A stretch of 64,000 nt of DNA from CAZSAT01 sp964604675 (lineage in GTDB: Bacteria > Myxococcota_A > UBA796 > CAJQPC01). Under the pieces are notes generated by a model that saw only the letters and a program-made list of their open reading frames with translations, made no database searches and had not been told where the DNA came from. Each line of letters starts with the position of its first letter. Position 1 is the stretch's first letter. Both the position numbers and the translations under genes were made by a program. Of the stretch, positions 53,909 through 61,957 are shown in pieces. The stretch spans positions 1-64,000 of the forward strand of contig CAZSAT010000010.1 in NCBI GenBank assembly GCA_964604675.1, in the 5' to 3' direction.

Positions 53909-55396
53909 GTGCTGTGCAGCCTGCTGATGGTCGTCCACGCCTCCGATACCGGACTGGCGGGCCTCGACGCGCTCGACCTCGTGCGGGTGGACGACCCCGA
54001 TCATCCCGACGCCATCGCGCGCTCGGCGACCGGTGCGGTGCTGTCCGCGCCGCCCGAGTCCGGATCGTGGTCGCGCGAGGTCGTGCCCGGCGTCGACGCC
54101 TACCAGGCCCACGAGGCGGTCACGGCGATCGCCGCAGAGCCCTGGCACGAGGCGGGGTTCACGGGGGCCGGGGTGTCGGTCGCCGTGTTCGATCTGCAGT
54201 GGTTCGGCAGCGACCTGGTGCCCGAGGAGCTCGGCGACGTGGCCACGTGGGACTGCTGGGCGCACGCGAGGTGCACGGTCGAGATGGACAACCTGCGGCC
54301 GCGCTTCGCCTACGAGAACGGGAACCACGGGGTGGCCTGCGCCGAGGTGGTTCGCGACCTCGCGCCCGACGCGGATCTCCACCTGGTGAGGGTGAACGGG
54401 CGCACCACCTTCGAGAACGCCGCCGCCTGGGCGATCCGCGAGGGCATCGACGTGGTGTCGATGTCCCTGTCGTTCTACGCCGACAGCTTCCACGACGGCA
54501 CGGGTCCGGTGAACGCCATCGCAGAGGATCTGGCCGACGCGGGCGTGCTCGTGACGGTGAGCGCCGGGAACTCCGCGCGTGGACACTGGCAGGAGCGCTT
54601 CTCCGACGCCGATGCGGATGGCCTGCACGGCTTCCCGTGGGGATCCGAGTACCTGCCGATCTATCTGGAGGCCGGGGGCACCCGGAAGATCACCGTGATG
54701 TGGGACGAGTTCGGTCGCTGCGGCGAGACCGACCTCGACGTGCGGGTCTACCGTGGCGATGGCGCCCTGCTCGATCGCTCCGAGGGCGTGCAGGCGGGTG
54801 GGAGTGGGTGTGAGCCGGTCGAGCGCGTGAACCCCCAGGTGGACGACGACGGCTGGGTCTACCTCCAGATCGAGCGGGTCGCCGGGGGTGGTGACGTCCG
54901 CTTCGACGTGCTGACCCGCGCCGGGGACGTGTACCAGTCCATGGCCGGTGGCTCCACGGCGGACCCGGCGAGCCACCCGGGGTCCTGGACTGTCGGGGCG
55001 GTCGCGGGCACGGGGTACCTGGACAACGGAGCGGAGTCGTTCTCGTCGTATGGGCCGACCAACGGCGGCGAGCCCAAGCCCGACATCGCGGCCCCCGACG
55101 GGGTGAGCGGCAGCGCCTATGGCGCACGGGGCTTCTACGGCACCTCGGCCTCGGCGCCGGTCGCGGCGGCCGCTGCCGCTCTGGTGCTCAGTCGGTACGA
55201 AGGGCTGACCCCGCGCGAGGCGGCGGACAAGCTCGAGAGCTGGGCGATGAGCGATGGCGCCGTGTTCGAGGGCCCTGACCAGGCCTACGGCGCGGGAAAG
55301 CTCCGCCTCCCCCCGCCCGACGCGAGCGGAGGCTGTGGCGCCGGTCTGTTCTACGCCGTGCTGCTGCTGCCCCTTGGCGTGCTGGGCCGCCGATGA
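53909..55396 (+). CDS. Subtilisin-like S8 serine protease with GC/TM/RR sorting tail
   Basis: A 495-residue exported subtilase. The short signal is MLCSLLMVVHASD. The triad is intact: Asp in VSVAVFDLQWF (residue 95), His in NGNHGVACAE (140) and Ser in GTSASAPVAAA (413); VVSMSLSF and VSAGNSA give the substrate and oxyanion regions. Between His and Ser lies an inserted beta domain (IYLEAGGTRKITVMWDEF..DLDVRVYRGDG). The protein ends GGCGAGLFYAVLLLPLGVLGRR: Gly-Cys, a short membrane helix and a basic end, matching the pattern of MYXO-CTERM-type sorting tails. It should be anchored at the cell surface or shed. Start GTG fixed by TAACCT. Confidence 0.87.
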   Translation: MLCSLLMVVHASDTGLAGLDALDLVRVDDPDHPDAIARSATGAVLSAPPESGSWSREVVPGVDAYQAHEAVTAIAAEPWHEAGFTGAGVSVAVFDLQWFGSDLVPEELGDVATWDCWAHARCTVEMDNLRPRFAYENGNHGVACAEVVRDLAPDADLHLVRVNGRTTFENAAAWAIREGIDVVSMSLSFYADSFHDGTGPVNAIAEDLADAGVLVTVSAGNSARGHWQERFSDADADGLHGFPWGSEYLPIYLEAGGTRKITVMWDEFGRCGETDLDVRVYRGDGALLDRSEGVQAGGSGCEPVERVNPQVDDDGWVYLQIERVAGGGDVRFDVLTRAGDVYQSMAGGSTADPASHPGSWTVGAVAGTGYLDNGAESFSSYGPTNGGEPKPDIAAPDGVSGSAYGARGFYGTSASAPVAAAAAALVLSRYEGLTPREAADKLESWAMSDGAVFEGPDQAYGAGKLRLPPPDASGGCGAGLFYAVLLLPLGVLGRR

Positions 55397-55409
55397 TCGA
55401 GCTTCGCGG

Positions 55410-55415
55410 TACGCT
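55410..55415 (+). promoter_or_regulatory. -10-like element TACGCT
   Basis: TACGCT ends 18 bases before the ATG at 55434; the leader has GGAGG four bases before... the start codon region. Confidence 0.4.
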
Positions 55416-55433
55416 GGGCGCTGTGGAGGTCCG

Positions 55434-57737
55434 ATGACGCTGCTCTTCGCTGTGCTCGCATGCAAGGGCGACGACGGCGGTTCTGGGTTCGAGCTCGAGC
55501 TCTTCGAAGACGCCCACCTCCCCGAGAGCGTCACACCCGCTTCGGCCGTGGGCTTCGGCGCGCTCAGCATCCCGGTGCGCGTGGTGAACGCCTACGGCGC
55601 CTCGGTCGGTGGCGACAGCGTCACCGTCGAGCTGTCGGGGCCCGGGCTGGGCACCAGCTCGCAGACCCTGGACCCCGACGCGCTCGGCCTGGCCGTCGCC
55701 GTGGTCGGCGAAGGAGCCGCCCAGGCGGTGACCGCCACCGTCACCGGCTCCTCGTATGGCAACAGCGATCCCGTGGACAGCTACCTGTTGGGCCCCGGCC
55801 GGTCGCTCGATCTGCTGCCCTCGTTCCTGCTCGAAGGCGAGCCGTCGCATCTCGTGGCCGCGCCCGGTGGCATGGGCGTGGTCATCGGCTCCGAGGTCTG
55901 GTGGCAGCCCGCCGTGGTGGGAGCTGCGCCGCAGCGCATGCTGTCGGTGCCGTCGGAGCTCGAGGGCGCGTGGGGCTCCGACCTCGATCAGGACGGGGCC
56001 ACCGACCTGGTCGTCTGGAACGCCGAGGCGGTCTACCTCCTACGCGGTCACGGGTCCGGAGGCTACGCCTGGGGCGCTGGCTTCCAGCCCACCACCGGCG
56101 CCATCACGTGGGTCGCCGTGGGCGACGTGGACGACAACGGCGTGCGCGACATCGCCGTGGTCTACGAAGCGTCGGGCGTGACCGGGGTCAGCACGCTCCT
56201 CAACGACGGGCTGTGGCGCTTCACCGCGCGCTCCAACCTCGAGCTGACCGCCGACCCGATCGTGTCGGCCGCAGTGGGACGCTTCGCGCCCGAGGGCGCG
56301 TCGGGGCTCGCCGTACACACCTCCTCCGGCAACATCGATCGCTACGGCTGGATCGACGGCCGCTGGGTGAGCCAGGGCCAGGACCTGTCGGTGAAGCTGA
56401 GCAACGGGCTGTTGATGCCGTCGCACGACCTGAACGGTGATCTGGTCGACGAGCTCGTGCTGGTGGCCCCCGACGACGGCACCGAGGCGGCGCGCGATCT
56501 GCTCCTCATCGACATGAACGACGGTCCTCGCACCTACGCGCTGGCCTACGAGAGCTTCCACATGACCTTCGCCGACCTCACGGGCGACCTGGTCGACGAC
56601 CTCGTGATGGTGGACCGCGGCTCGGATGGCCCCCGTGTGGGCGTGATCACGCAGAGCGACGCGGGCTTCAACCACCGCACCCTGGCGCTGCTCCGCGACA
56701 CGGGCCCGGTGGCGGCTGGACGGTTGGAGTCCAGCGACCTGCTCGCCGATGTGGCCGTCGGTCTGGACCACCTGCAGCTCTTCCCGGGCGCCGAGAACGA
56801 GAGCGGCTGGACCCTGGCGGAGCCCTCCTACACCAGCTGGGCGACCGACGCCTTGGCGCCGGTCCGCGTGGGCGACTGGGACGCGGACGGAGTGGCGGAG
56901 GTCCTCACCGTGAGAGAGCGCGACGACGGCGACGGCGAGGCCGCGGCGCTCACGCGCCTCGCGTTCTCCTATGACCCTCACAGCGGGGAGCTGGGCCTCA
57001 TCCACCAGGACTCCGTGGTGGTCGATGGGGTCGACCCGGACGCCACGGCGGTGGGCCTCGATCTGGCCATCTGCGACGACCGCGCCTGGTTGCTGGTCGA
57101 CGATGGCGGGCAGAGCGTCCTGTACGGCGTCGCGCTTCAGGGGCACGGCTACCTCGACGCGGTCGCGGATCCTGTCGCCCTCTCCGGCCAGGACCTGGTG
57201 GCCTGCGGGCTCTTCGAGGACGGGGACGTGGCGGTCTCCGGCGAGGACGGCGACGTGGACATCTACGCCTTCGGCGAGTCCGACGAGCCCCTGGGCGGGG
57301 CCACCCTCGGAGACGTGTTCGACATCGTCGGGCAACGGGCGGATGGCGAGCCGGCCCAGGTGGTCGGCTGTGCGACCGCCGGCTGCAGCGTGCACGTGGT
57401 CGACCTCGACGGCGACGGCACCGAGGAGCTCGTGAAGGGTGGGGAGTCGCTCGAGGTCGAGGCCTTCGGAACCACCTGGACCGCGGCGGTCTCGGGGGTC
57501 GCCGGATCGCTGGACATCGACGGCGACGGCCAGCGCGATGCCAGCGTGACCGACCTCGCCCACGGCGACATCGCCGTGTTGGCCACGCTCGCGGGGGGCC
57601 TGGGCCCTGTGCTCATCTACCGGTGGGAGCGGGAGGTCGGTGGACCGCTCGGCCTGGTGGACATCGACCGGGACGGGTCACCGGAGGTCGTCGCCGAGGG
57701 CGTGAACGGCTCCCTGGTGCACACCCCGGTCGACTGA
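55434..57737 (+). CDS. VCBS/FG-GAP repeat lipoprotein
   Basis: A 767-residue lipoprotein (MTLLFAVLACKGDDGG, Cys 10). An Ig-like beta domain (about residues 35-120, IPVRVVNAYGASVGGDSVTVELSG) precedes a large propeller of VCBS/FG-GAP repeats marked by DxDxDG loops: DLDQDGATDLVVW, VGDVDDNGVRDIAVVY, DLNGDLVDELVLVA, DLTGDLVDDLVMVD, DWDADGVAEVLTVR, DLDGDGTEELVKGG, DIDGDGQRDASVTD and DIDRDGSPEVVAEG. Probably two propellers in series, calcium-bound and surface-exposed. ATG at 55434 has GGAGG upstream; the frame extending to 55254 runs through the subtilase gene. Confidence 0.85.
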   Translation: MTLLFAVLACKGDDGGSGFELELFEDAHLPESVTPASAVGFGALSIPVRVVNAYGASVGGDSVTVELSGPGLGTSSQTLDPDALGLAVAVVGEGAAQAVTATVTGSSYGNSDPVDSYLLGPGRSLDLLPSFLLEGEPSHLVAAPGGMGVVIGSEVWWQPAVVGAAPQRMLSVPSELEGAWGSDLDQDGATDLVVWNAEAVYLLRGHGSGGYAWGAGFQPTTGAITWVAVGDVDDNGVRDIAVVYEASGVTGVSTLLNDGLWRFTARSNLELTADPIVSAAVGRFAPEGASGLAVHTSSGNIDRYGWIDGRWVSQGQDLSVKLSNGLLMPSHDLNGDLVDELVLVAPDDGTEAARDLLLIDMNDGPRTYALAYESFHMTFADLTGDLVDDLVMVDRGSDGPRVGVITQSDAGFNHRTLALLRDTGPVAAGRLESSDLLADVAVGLDHLQLFPGAENESGWTLAEPSYTSWATDALAPVRVGDWDADGVAEVLTVRERDDGDGEAAALTRLAFSYDPHSGELGLIHQDSVVVDGVDPDATAVGLDLAICDDRAWLLVDDGGQSVLYGVALQGHGYLDAVADPVALSGQDLVACGLFEDGDVAVSGEDGDVDIYAFGESDEPLGGATLGDVFDIVGQRADGEPAQVVGCATAGCSVHVVDLDGDGTEELVKGGESLEVEAFGTTWTAAVSGVAGSLDIDGDGQRDASVTDLAHGDIAVLATLAGGLGPVLIYRWEREVGGPLGLVDIDRDGSPEVVAEGVNGSLVHTPVD

Positions 57738-57742
57738 CGGGT

Positions 57743-57748
57743 TAAGCC
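57743..57748 (+). promoter_or_regulatory. -10-like element TAAGCC for epimerase gene
   Basis: TAAGCC lies 22 bases before the ATG at 57771, with AGGAGG (57761-57766) in the leader. Confidence 0.35.
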
Positions 57749-57770
57749 GGCCGCCGTCCCAGGAGGACCG

Positions 57771-58733
57771 ATGGCCGAGCGGATCTTCGTCACAGGCGCG
57801 ACCGGGCGCATCGGACGCCCCCTGTGCGCAACCTTGGTGGCAGCCGGGCACAGCGTGGCCGGTCTCTCCCGCGACGACGAGGGCGAAGCCGCGCTTCGGG
57901 CGCTGGGGGTCGACACGATCCGTGGCGATCTGTCGGACACGGAAGCTCTTCGCCGTGGCATCGAGGGCGCCGATCGCTTGATCCACCTCGCCGGCGGCGT
58001 GCGCGGCCGGCAGGGTGAGTCCGCCGCGGAGCTGAACACCGAGGGGACCCGGCAGGTGCTCGAGGTCGCCCGCACCTCGCCCGCGTTGAAGGCCTTCGTG
58101 CTCGCATCGACCTGTGCCGTGTATGGCGATCGGTCCTGGCTGTGGGTGGAGGAGGACTTCCGCCCGTCGCCGAACACGGAGTACGGCGCGTCGAAGGTCA
58201 AGGCCGAGCAGCTCGTGCTCGACGCCTCGGCCGAAGGGCTGCCGGGCGTGATCGCGCGGATCGCCGCGGTCTACGGCCCGGAGTTCCCGTTCACGATGGC
58301 CGAGCGCATGCAGCGTGGTGTGGCATGGCTTCCGGGCGAGGGCGGCAACTGCATCCCGCTCGTGCACGTGGACGACTGCGTGAACGCGCTCATCCTGCTC
58401 GCCGAGAAGGGCCAGGCCGGTGAGATCTACCACGTGGCCGATCGCTCTTCTCCGGCGCTCAGGGACTTCTACAAGGAAGTCCACGGGCACGTGGGCGGCG
58501 AGATGGTCAACTTCTGGTCGACCTGGATTCCGAGCGCCGTGCAGTTCTACCTGGCGCGCAAGAACGACGACATCAAGACCAGGCTGGGCAGAAAGCCAAG
58601 GTTCACACCCGATAATCTGCGACTCTTCACCAACTCGGTGAGGCTCAAGACCGACCGTCTGGAGCACGAGCTGGGCTTCCGTTGGCGCTACCCCGACTTC
58701 GTCGAGGGCGTGCGTGCGTCGTTCGGCGGCTGA
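57771..58733 (+). CDS. NAD-dependent epimerase/dehydratase
   Basis: A 320-residue extended SDR protein. The Rossmann loop is VTGATGRIGRPLC, followed by LSRDDEGEAALRALGVDTIRGDLSD (NAD-binding acidic turn), VLASTCAVYGDRS with the catalytic Ser/Thr, YGASKVKAE with the Tyr and Lys, and IARIAAVYGPE. The C-terminal part binds the substrate. It is related to UDP-sugar epimerases and nucleoside-diphosphate-sugar dehydratases, but the substrate is open. The gene stands between exported-protein genes and has its own AGGAGG; a role in surface glycan or lipid synthesis is possible. Confidence 0.85.
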   Translation: MAERIFVTGATGRIGRPLCATLVAAGHSVAGLSRDDEGEAALRALGVDTIRGDLSDTEALRRGIEGADRLIHLAGGVRGRQGESAAELNTEGTRQVLEVARTSPALKAFVLASTCAVYGDRSWLWVEEDFRPSPNTEYGASKVKAEQLVLDASAEGLPGVIARIAAVYGPEFPFTMAERMQRGVAWLPGEGGNCIPLVHVDDCVNALILLAEKGQAGEIYHVADRSSPALRDFYKEVHGHVGGEMVNFWSTWIPSAVQFYLARKNDDIKTRLGRKPRFTPDNLRLFTNSVRLKTDRLEHELGFRWRYPDFVEGVRASFGG

Positions 58734-58773
58734 CCGCCGCGACGCCCCCCGGCCACCGACCTGCTCGTCCGGG

Positions 58774-58803
58774 TTGACCCTGGGTGGGGGCAACCCTTAT
58801 AAG
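58774..58803 (+). promoter_or_regulatory. Strong canonical promoter TTGACC/TATAAG
   Basis: TTGACC (58774-58779), an 18-base spacer and TATAAG (58798-58803), the closest match to the sigma-70 consensus in the window. The -10 lies in a perfect ten-base palindrome CCTTATAAGG (58795-58804). The transcript would start near 58810, giving a leader of about 44 bases. Confidence 0.7.
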
Positions 58804-58853
58804 GCAAGGACTTTTCTTACCGGTACGGGCAAGACTGCCCCGGAGCGATGCTC

Positions 58854-61697
58854 ATGAACCCCATCCTGCTGCTGTTGGCCGCCTGCTCCCCCCAGGACGT
58901 CACGCTGACCGACGCGAGCTACCACACCTGGCTCGCCGCGAGCACCTCCGGCACCATCGCGCAGCACGAGTACGCCGACAAGGCGGACTCGAGCGAGTGG
59001 TTCACCGATGATGCGGACATCCAGTACATCGACTGCTTCAGCAACCCGGATGGCTGCACCGACTTCGACCCCAGCTACCAGTACTGGCTCGCCGAGGACG
59101 ACTACTACGTCGTGCAGAACGAGGTCACCTCCTGGCGGTCCGAGGCGATCATGACCTCGGAGGGCGACTTCCAGATCACCGTGCACCACGAGCTCGACAG
59201 CTCGGTCGGTGATGCGGGCGAGGACTTCCGCTTCGCCTTCGTGATCGACCCGAACTTCCAGCCCACGGTCTGCATCCAGGATGGCCAGACCTGCTACACC
59301 GGGCAGGACGACGACGGCGATGGCCTGGCCGACTACGACGATCCCGATTGCCTCGTCGGCGGCTGGGAGATCGGCTTCGACAGCAACGAGTGCAACGACG
59401 GCATCGACAACGACGGTGACGGCGCCGTGGACCTCGACGACGGCGACTGCGATCACGCCTTCGACGAGACCGAGCTCTCGCCCTCCGCCTCCTGCACCGA
59501 CGGGAGCGACGACGACGGCGACGGCTGGACCGACTCCGACGACCCGGACTGCCTGGTCGACGGTGGCGAGGAGGACGCCACCTACTGGGGCAAGGCCACG
59601 CCGGCCGCCTGCAACGACGGCCTCGACAACGACGGCGACGGCGCGATCGACGCCGACGACGCCGAGTGCGCCGACGCCGTGGACAACGCGGAGGACGGTC
59701 GCTCGGGCCGCAACGTCTGCAGCGACGGCCTCGACAACGACGGCGATGGCTGGACCGACACCGACGACGGCGACTGCGCGGTCTGGGGTGACGAGGTCGG
59801 CGCCACGTACTGGGCCTGCAACGACTTCACCGACAACGACGGCGACGGCGATGCCGACGTCGACGATGCGGGCTGCGCCACCTCGCTCGACCCGAACGAG
59901 GAGGACTACGCGGTCTCCACGGCGGTCGACACCGGCAGCACCGACACCGGCGGCGGCGACGCCTTCGCCTGCGCCGACGGCGTGGACAACGACGGCGATG
60001 GCTGGGTCGACGCCGACGACGCCGACTGCTTCTACGGCACCGACGAGGACGGCAGCCTCGACGCGAACTTCGCCTGCTCCGACGGCCTGGACAACGACGC
60101 GGTCGACACCTCGGGCGGCGACGGCAGCATCGACTCGGAGGACAACGGCTGCCAATACGGCTGGGACAACTCCGAGGACACGGTGCCCACCGGCGGTGGC
60201 ACCTGCTCCGACAAGCTCGACGACGACGGCGACGGCTGGACGGACTGGGACGATCCGGACTGCACGATGTACGGCACCGAGGTCGGCACCACTGGCTTCG
60301 TCTGCAACGACGGGATCGACAACGACGGCGACGGCGACGTGGACGCCGACGATGCCGACTGCATCGGCGCGATGCGCTCCGCCGAGGACCTCGGTGACGT
60401 GGACTGCTCCGACGGCTCCGACAACGACGGCGACGGCTGGACCGACGGCGAGGATCCCGACTGCATCCTCGGCGCCAGCGAGGACTCGTCCTTCGACACC
60501 GACTGTGCCAACGCCAAGAACGCCGACTTCGACGAGTGCATCTGGGGCCTGGACGACGTGGCGGCCAGCACCAGCTCCTGCTCCAACGGCGAAGACGACG
60601 ACGGCGACGGCTGGATCGACTCCTCCGACGCCGACTGCGGCAACGCCGCGGTGCTCTACGAGCGCGGCTTCTCCACCGGTGACTGCGCCGACGGCCTCGA
60701 CAACGACGGCGACGGTGCCACCGATGCTGACGACGACGGCTGCTTCTCGGCCACCGACGAGTGGGAAGAGGACTTCGACGAGTGCGGCGACGGCGAAGAC
60801 AACGATGGCGACGGCTGGACCGACGGTGACGATCCGAACTGCGCTGCCGACACCATCTACGAGGGGACCGGCTCCGACGCCGCGAACGCCTTCTACCAGT
60901 GCAACGACGGCACCGACAACGACGGCGACGGCGCGGCCGACGCCGACGATGCCGACTGCGAGTCCGCCTGGGACAACGTGGAGGAGGAGCTCGTCGGGGG
61001 TGACCCGGTCGCCACGGAGCTGGACTACGGCGTGGTCATCGACCAATGGTCCAGCGACGAAGAGGGCCACAGGATCTGGTACCTGAACGCGGGCTCCTAC
61101 CAGCTCAACCCGGAGAACCAGGACGACTACTGGGTGCTCCCCGAGGAGTGGCTGGCCGGCTACGCGCATGCCAAGTTCTCCGCGGAGGAGTTCGACGTCG
61201 TGCCCACGCAGTACGGCTACGACTCCAACGGTGACGGCGCCTGGGACGAGCTGTTCTACGTGGATGTCGACGCCGACGCGCCGAACCCGGACGCCTACGC
61301 GGCCAAGGTGAACGAGATCACGGAGGACGCGGCGGTCTGGGCCGCCGATCTCGAGACCTACGGCAAGATGAACAAGCCCTTCGAGATGAAGATCGAGGAC
61401 AACCAGTGGCGTCCCATCGACCTGAGCCAGGCCGGCTTCGATCGCTGGATCGAGCTCAACACCTCCTGGGTCCGCATCAGCGAGGACTCCAACATCGAGG
61501 TCGGTGGCACCGTGAAGGGCGACTACCAGATCTTCCTGGCGGGCCGGGAGTCGGACTCCCAGGTGGTGGTGCGCGGCTCGTTCGAGGTGCCCGAGGTCGG
61601 CTGGGACCGCTGGGGCTACTCCATCCTCGAGGATGTGAAGCAGGCTGAGAACAACACCATCACGTGCGATCTGCCCAGTGAGGGTGGCGACGAGTAG
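58854..61697 (+). CDS. Acidic lipoprotein with 16 CNDGxDNDGDG repeats and C-terminal domain
   Basis: A 947-residue lipoprotein (MNPILLLLAAC, Cys 11). ATG at 58854 is preferred over 58848 because GGAG at 58842 is eight bases away. Residues 12-146 form a domain with paired Cys (IDCFSNPDGC). Residues 147 to about 713 carry 16 units of the same repeat as the protein at 39893, again alternating Trp and non-Trp units; unit 12 is decayed. From about 714 to the end is a distinct domain (YGVVIDQWSSDEEGHRIWYLNAGSYQLNPENQDDYWVLPEEW...), containing another DSNGDG loop. It is driven by the strong promoter at 58774 and ends at a strong terminator. Surface structural or adhesive protein by inference. Confidence 0.87.
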   Translation: MNPILLLLAACSPQDVTLTDASYHTWLAASTSGTIAQHEYADKADSSEWFTDDADIQYIDCFSNPDGCTDFDPSYQYWLAEDDYYVVQNEVTSWRSEAIMTSEGDFQITVHHELDSSVGDAGEDFRFAFVIDPNFQPTVCIQDGQTCYTGQDDDGDGLADYDDPDCLVGGWEIGFDSNECNDGIDNDGDGAVDLDDGDCDHAFDETELSPSASCTDGSDDDGDGWTDSDDPDCLVDGGEEDATYWGKATPAACNDGLDNDGDGAIDADDAECADAVDNAEDGRSGRNVCSDGLDNDGDGWTDTDDGDCAVWGDEVGATYWACNDFTDNDGDGDADVDDAGCATSLDPNEEDYAVSTAVDTGSTDTGGGDAFACADGVDNDGDGWVDADDADCFYGTDEDGSLDANFACSDGLDNDAVDTSGGDGSIDSEDNGCQYGWDNSEDTVPTGGGTCSDKLDDDGDGWTDWDDPDCTMYGTEVGTTGFVCNDGIDNDGDGDVDADDADCIGAMRSAEDLGDVDCSDGSDNDGDGWTDGEDPDCILGASEDSSFDTDCANAKNADFDECIWGLDDVAASTSSCSNGEDDDGDGWIDSSDADCGNAAVLYERGFSTGDCADGLDNDGDGATDADDDGCFSATDEWEEDFDECGDGEDNDGDGWTDGDDPNCAADTIYEGTGSDAANAFYQCNDGTDNDGDGAADADDADCESAWDNVEEELVGGDPVATELDYGVVIDQWSSDEEGHRIWYLNAGSYQLNPENQDDYWVLPEEWLAGYAHAKFSAEEFDVVPTQYGYDSNGDGAWDELFYVDVDADAPNPDAYAAKVNEITEDAAVWAADLETYGKMNKPFEMKIEDNQWRPIDLSQAGFDRWIELNTSWVRISEDSNIEVGGTVKGDYQIFLAGRESDSQVVVRGSFEVPEVGWDRWGYSILEDVKQAENNTITCDLPSEGGDE
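59292..60990 (+). repeat. 16-unit CNDGxDNDGDG repeat region
   Basis: Units of about 100 bases, homologous to the array at 40355-44164. Two units carry inserts: a Thr/Gly-rich linker (VDTGSTDTGGGD) and a loop expansion (DNDAVDTSGGDGS). Confidence 0.8.
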
Positions 61698-61719
61698 TCG
61701 CCGTTCTCGAGGCGCTGGC

Positions 61720-61749
61720 AAGAGAGGCACCCTCCGAGGTGCCTCTCTT
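61720..61749 (+). terminator. Strong hairpin terminator of the repeat gene
   Basis: A 12-base perfect stem (61720-61731 with 61738-61749, AAGAGAGGCACC) with a six-base loop, followed by CGTTTGG. It lies 22 bases after the stop codon. Confidence 0.75.
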
Positions 61750-61772
61750 CGTTTGGCAGCACACTTTTGCTG

Positions 61773-61802
61773 TTGACGTTTCTCCCATGGTGGGGATACC
61801 GT
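61773..61802 (+). promoter_or_regulatory. Canonical promoter TTGACG/TACCGT
   Basis: TTGACG (61773-61778), an 18-base spacer and TACCGT (61797-61802). The spacer length equals that of the promoter at 58774, and the -10 equals that of the promoter at 46169. The start would be near 61809. Confidence 0.6.
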
Positions 61803-61808
61803 GTCTGT

Positions 61809-61957
61809 GTCTTGGGCTTGAAAGCTTTCAACGCTTTTGGCCGGGACCTCCTCCATGCTTTGCCGAGTGCGTCCCCCCCCCCCACATTCGGCATTCGAGG
61901 AGGCCCGGCCATCTCCTTCTGAGCGCCGTCACGGTTCACCGTGACGGCGCTCTTCGT
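61809..61957 (+). ncRNA. Candidate structured small RNA or attenuator leader
   Basis: About 150 bases between the promoter at 61773 and a terminator-like hairpin. It contains a 14-base palindrome (61818-61831, TTGAAAGCTTTCAA); a long imperfect hairpin with a 14-base-pair outer stem (61839-61853 with 61897-61910, one bulged A) and an eight-base inner stem (61861-61868 with 61886-61893) whose loop holds eleven C residues (61873-61883); and a final perfect hairpin (61921-61952) followed by TTCGTT. I know no matching RNA family. It may be a free small RNA, or a leader regulating the downstream beta-barrel gene. Confidence 0.5.
61921..61957 (+). terminator. Hairpin enclosing the beta-barrel start codon
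   Basis: A perfect 14-base stem (61921-61934 with 61939-61952) and a TTCA loop, followed by TTCGTTGG, nearly the same tail as the terminator at 61720. The GTG at 61941 lies in its right arm, so it may act as a terminator/attenuator or block translation. Confidence 0.5.
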
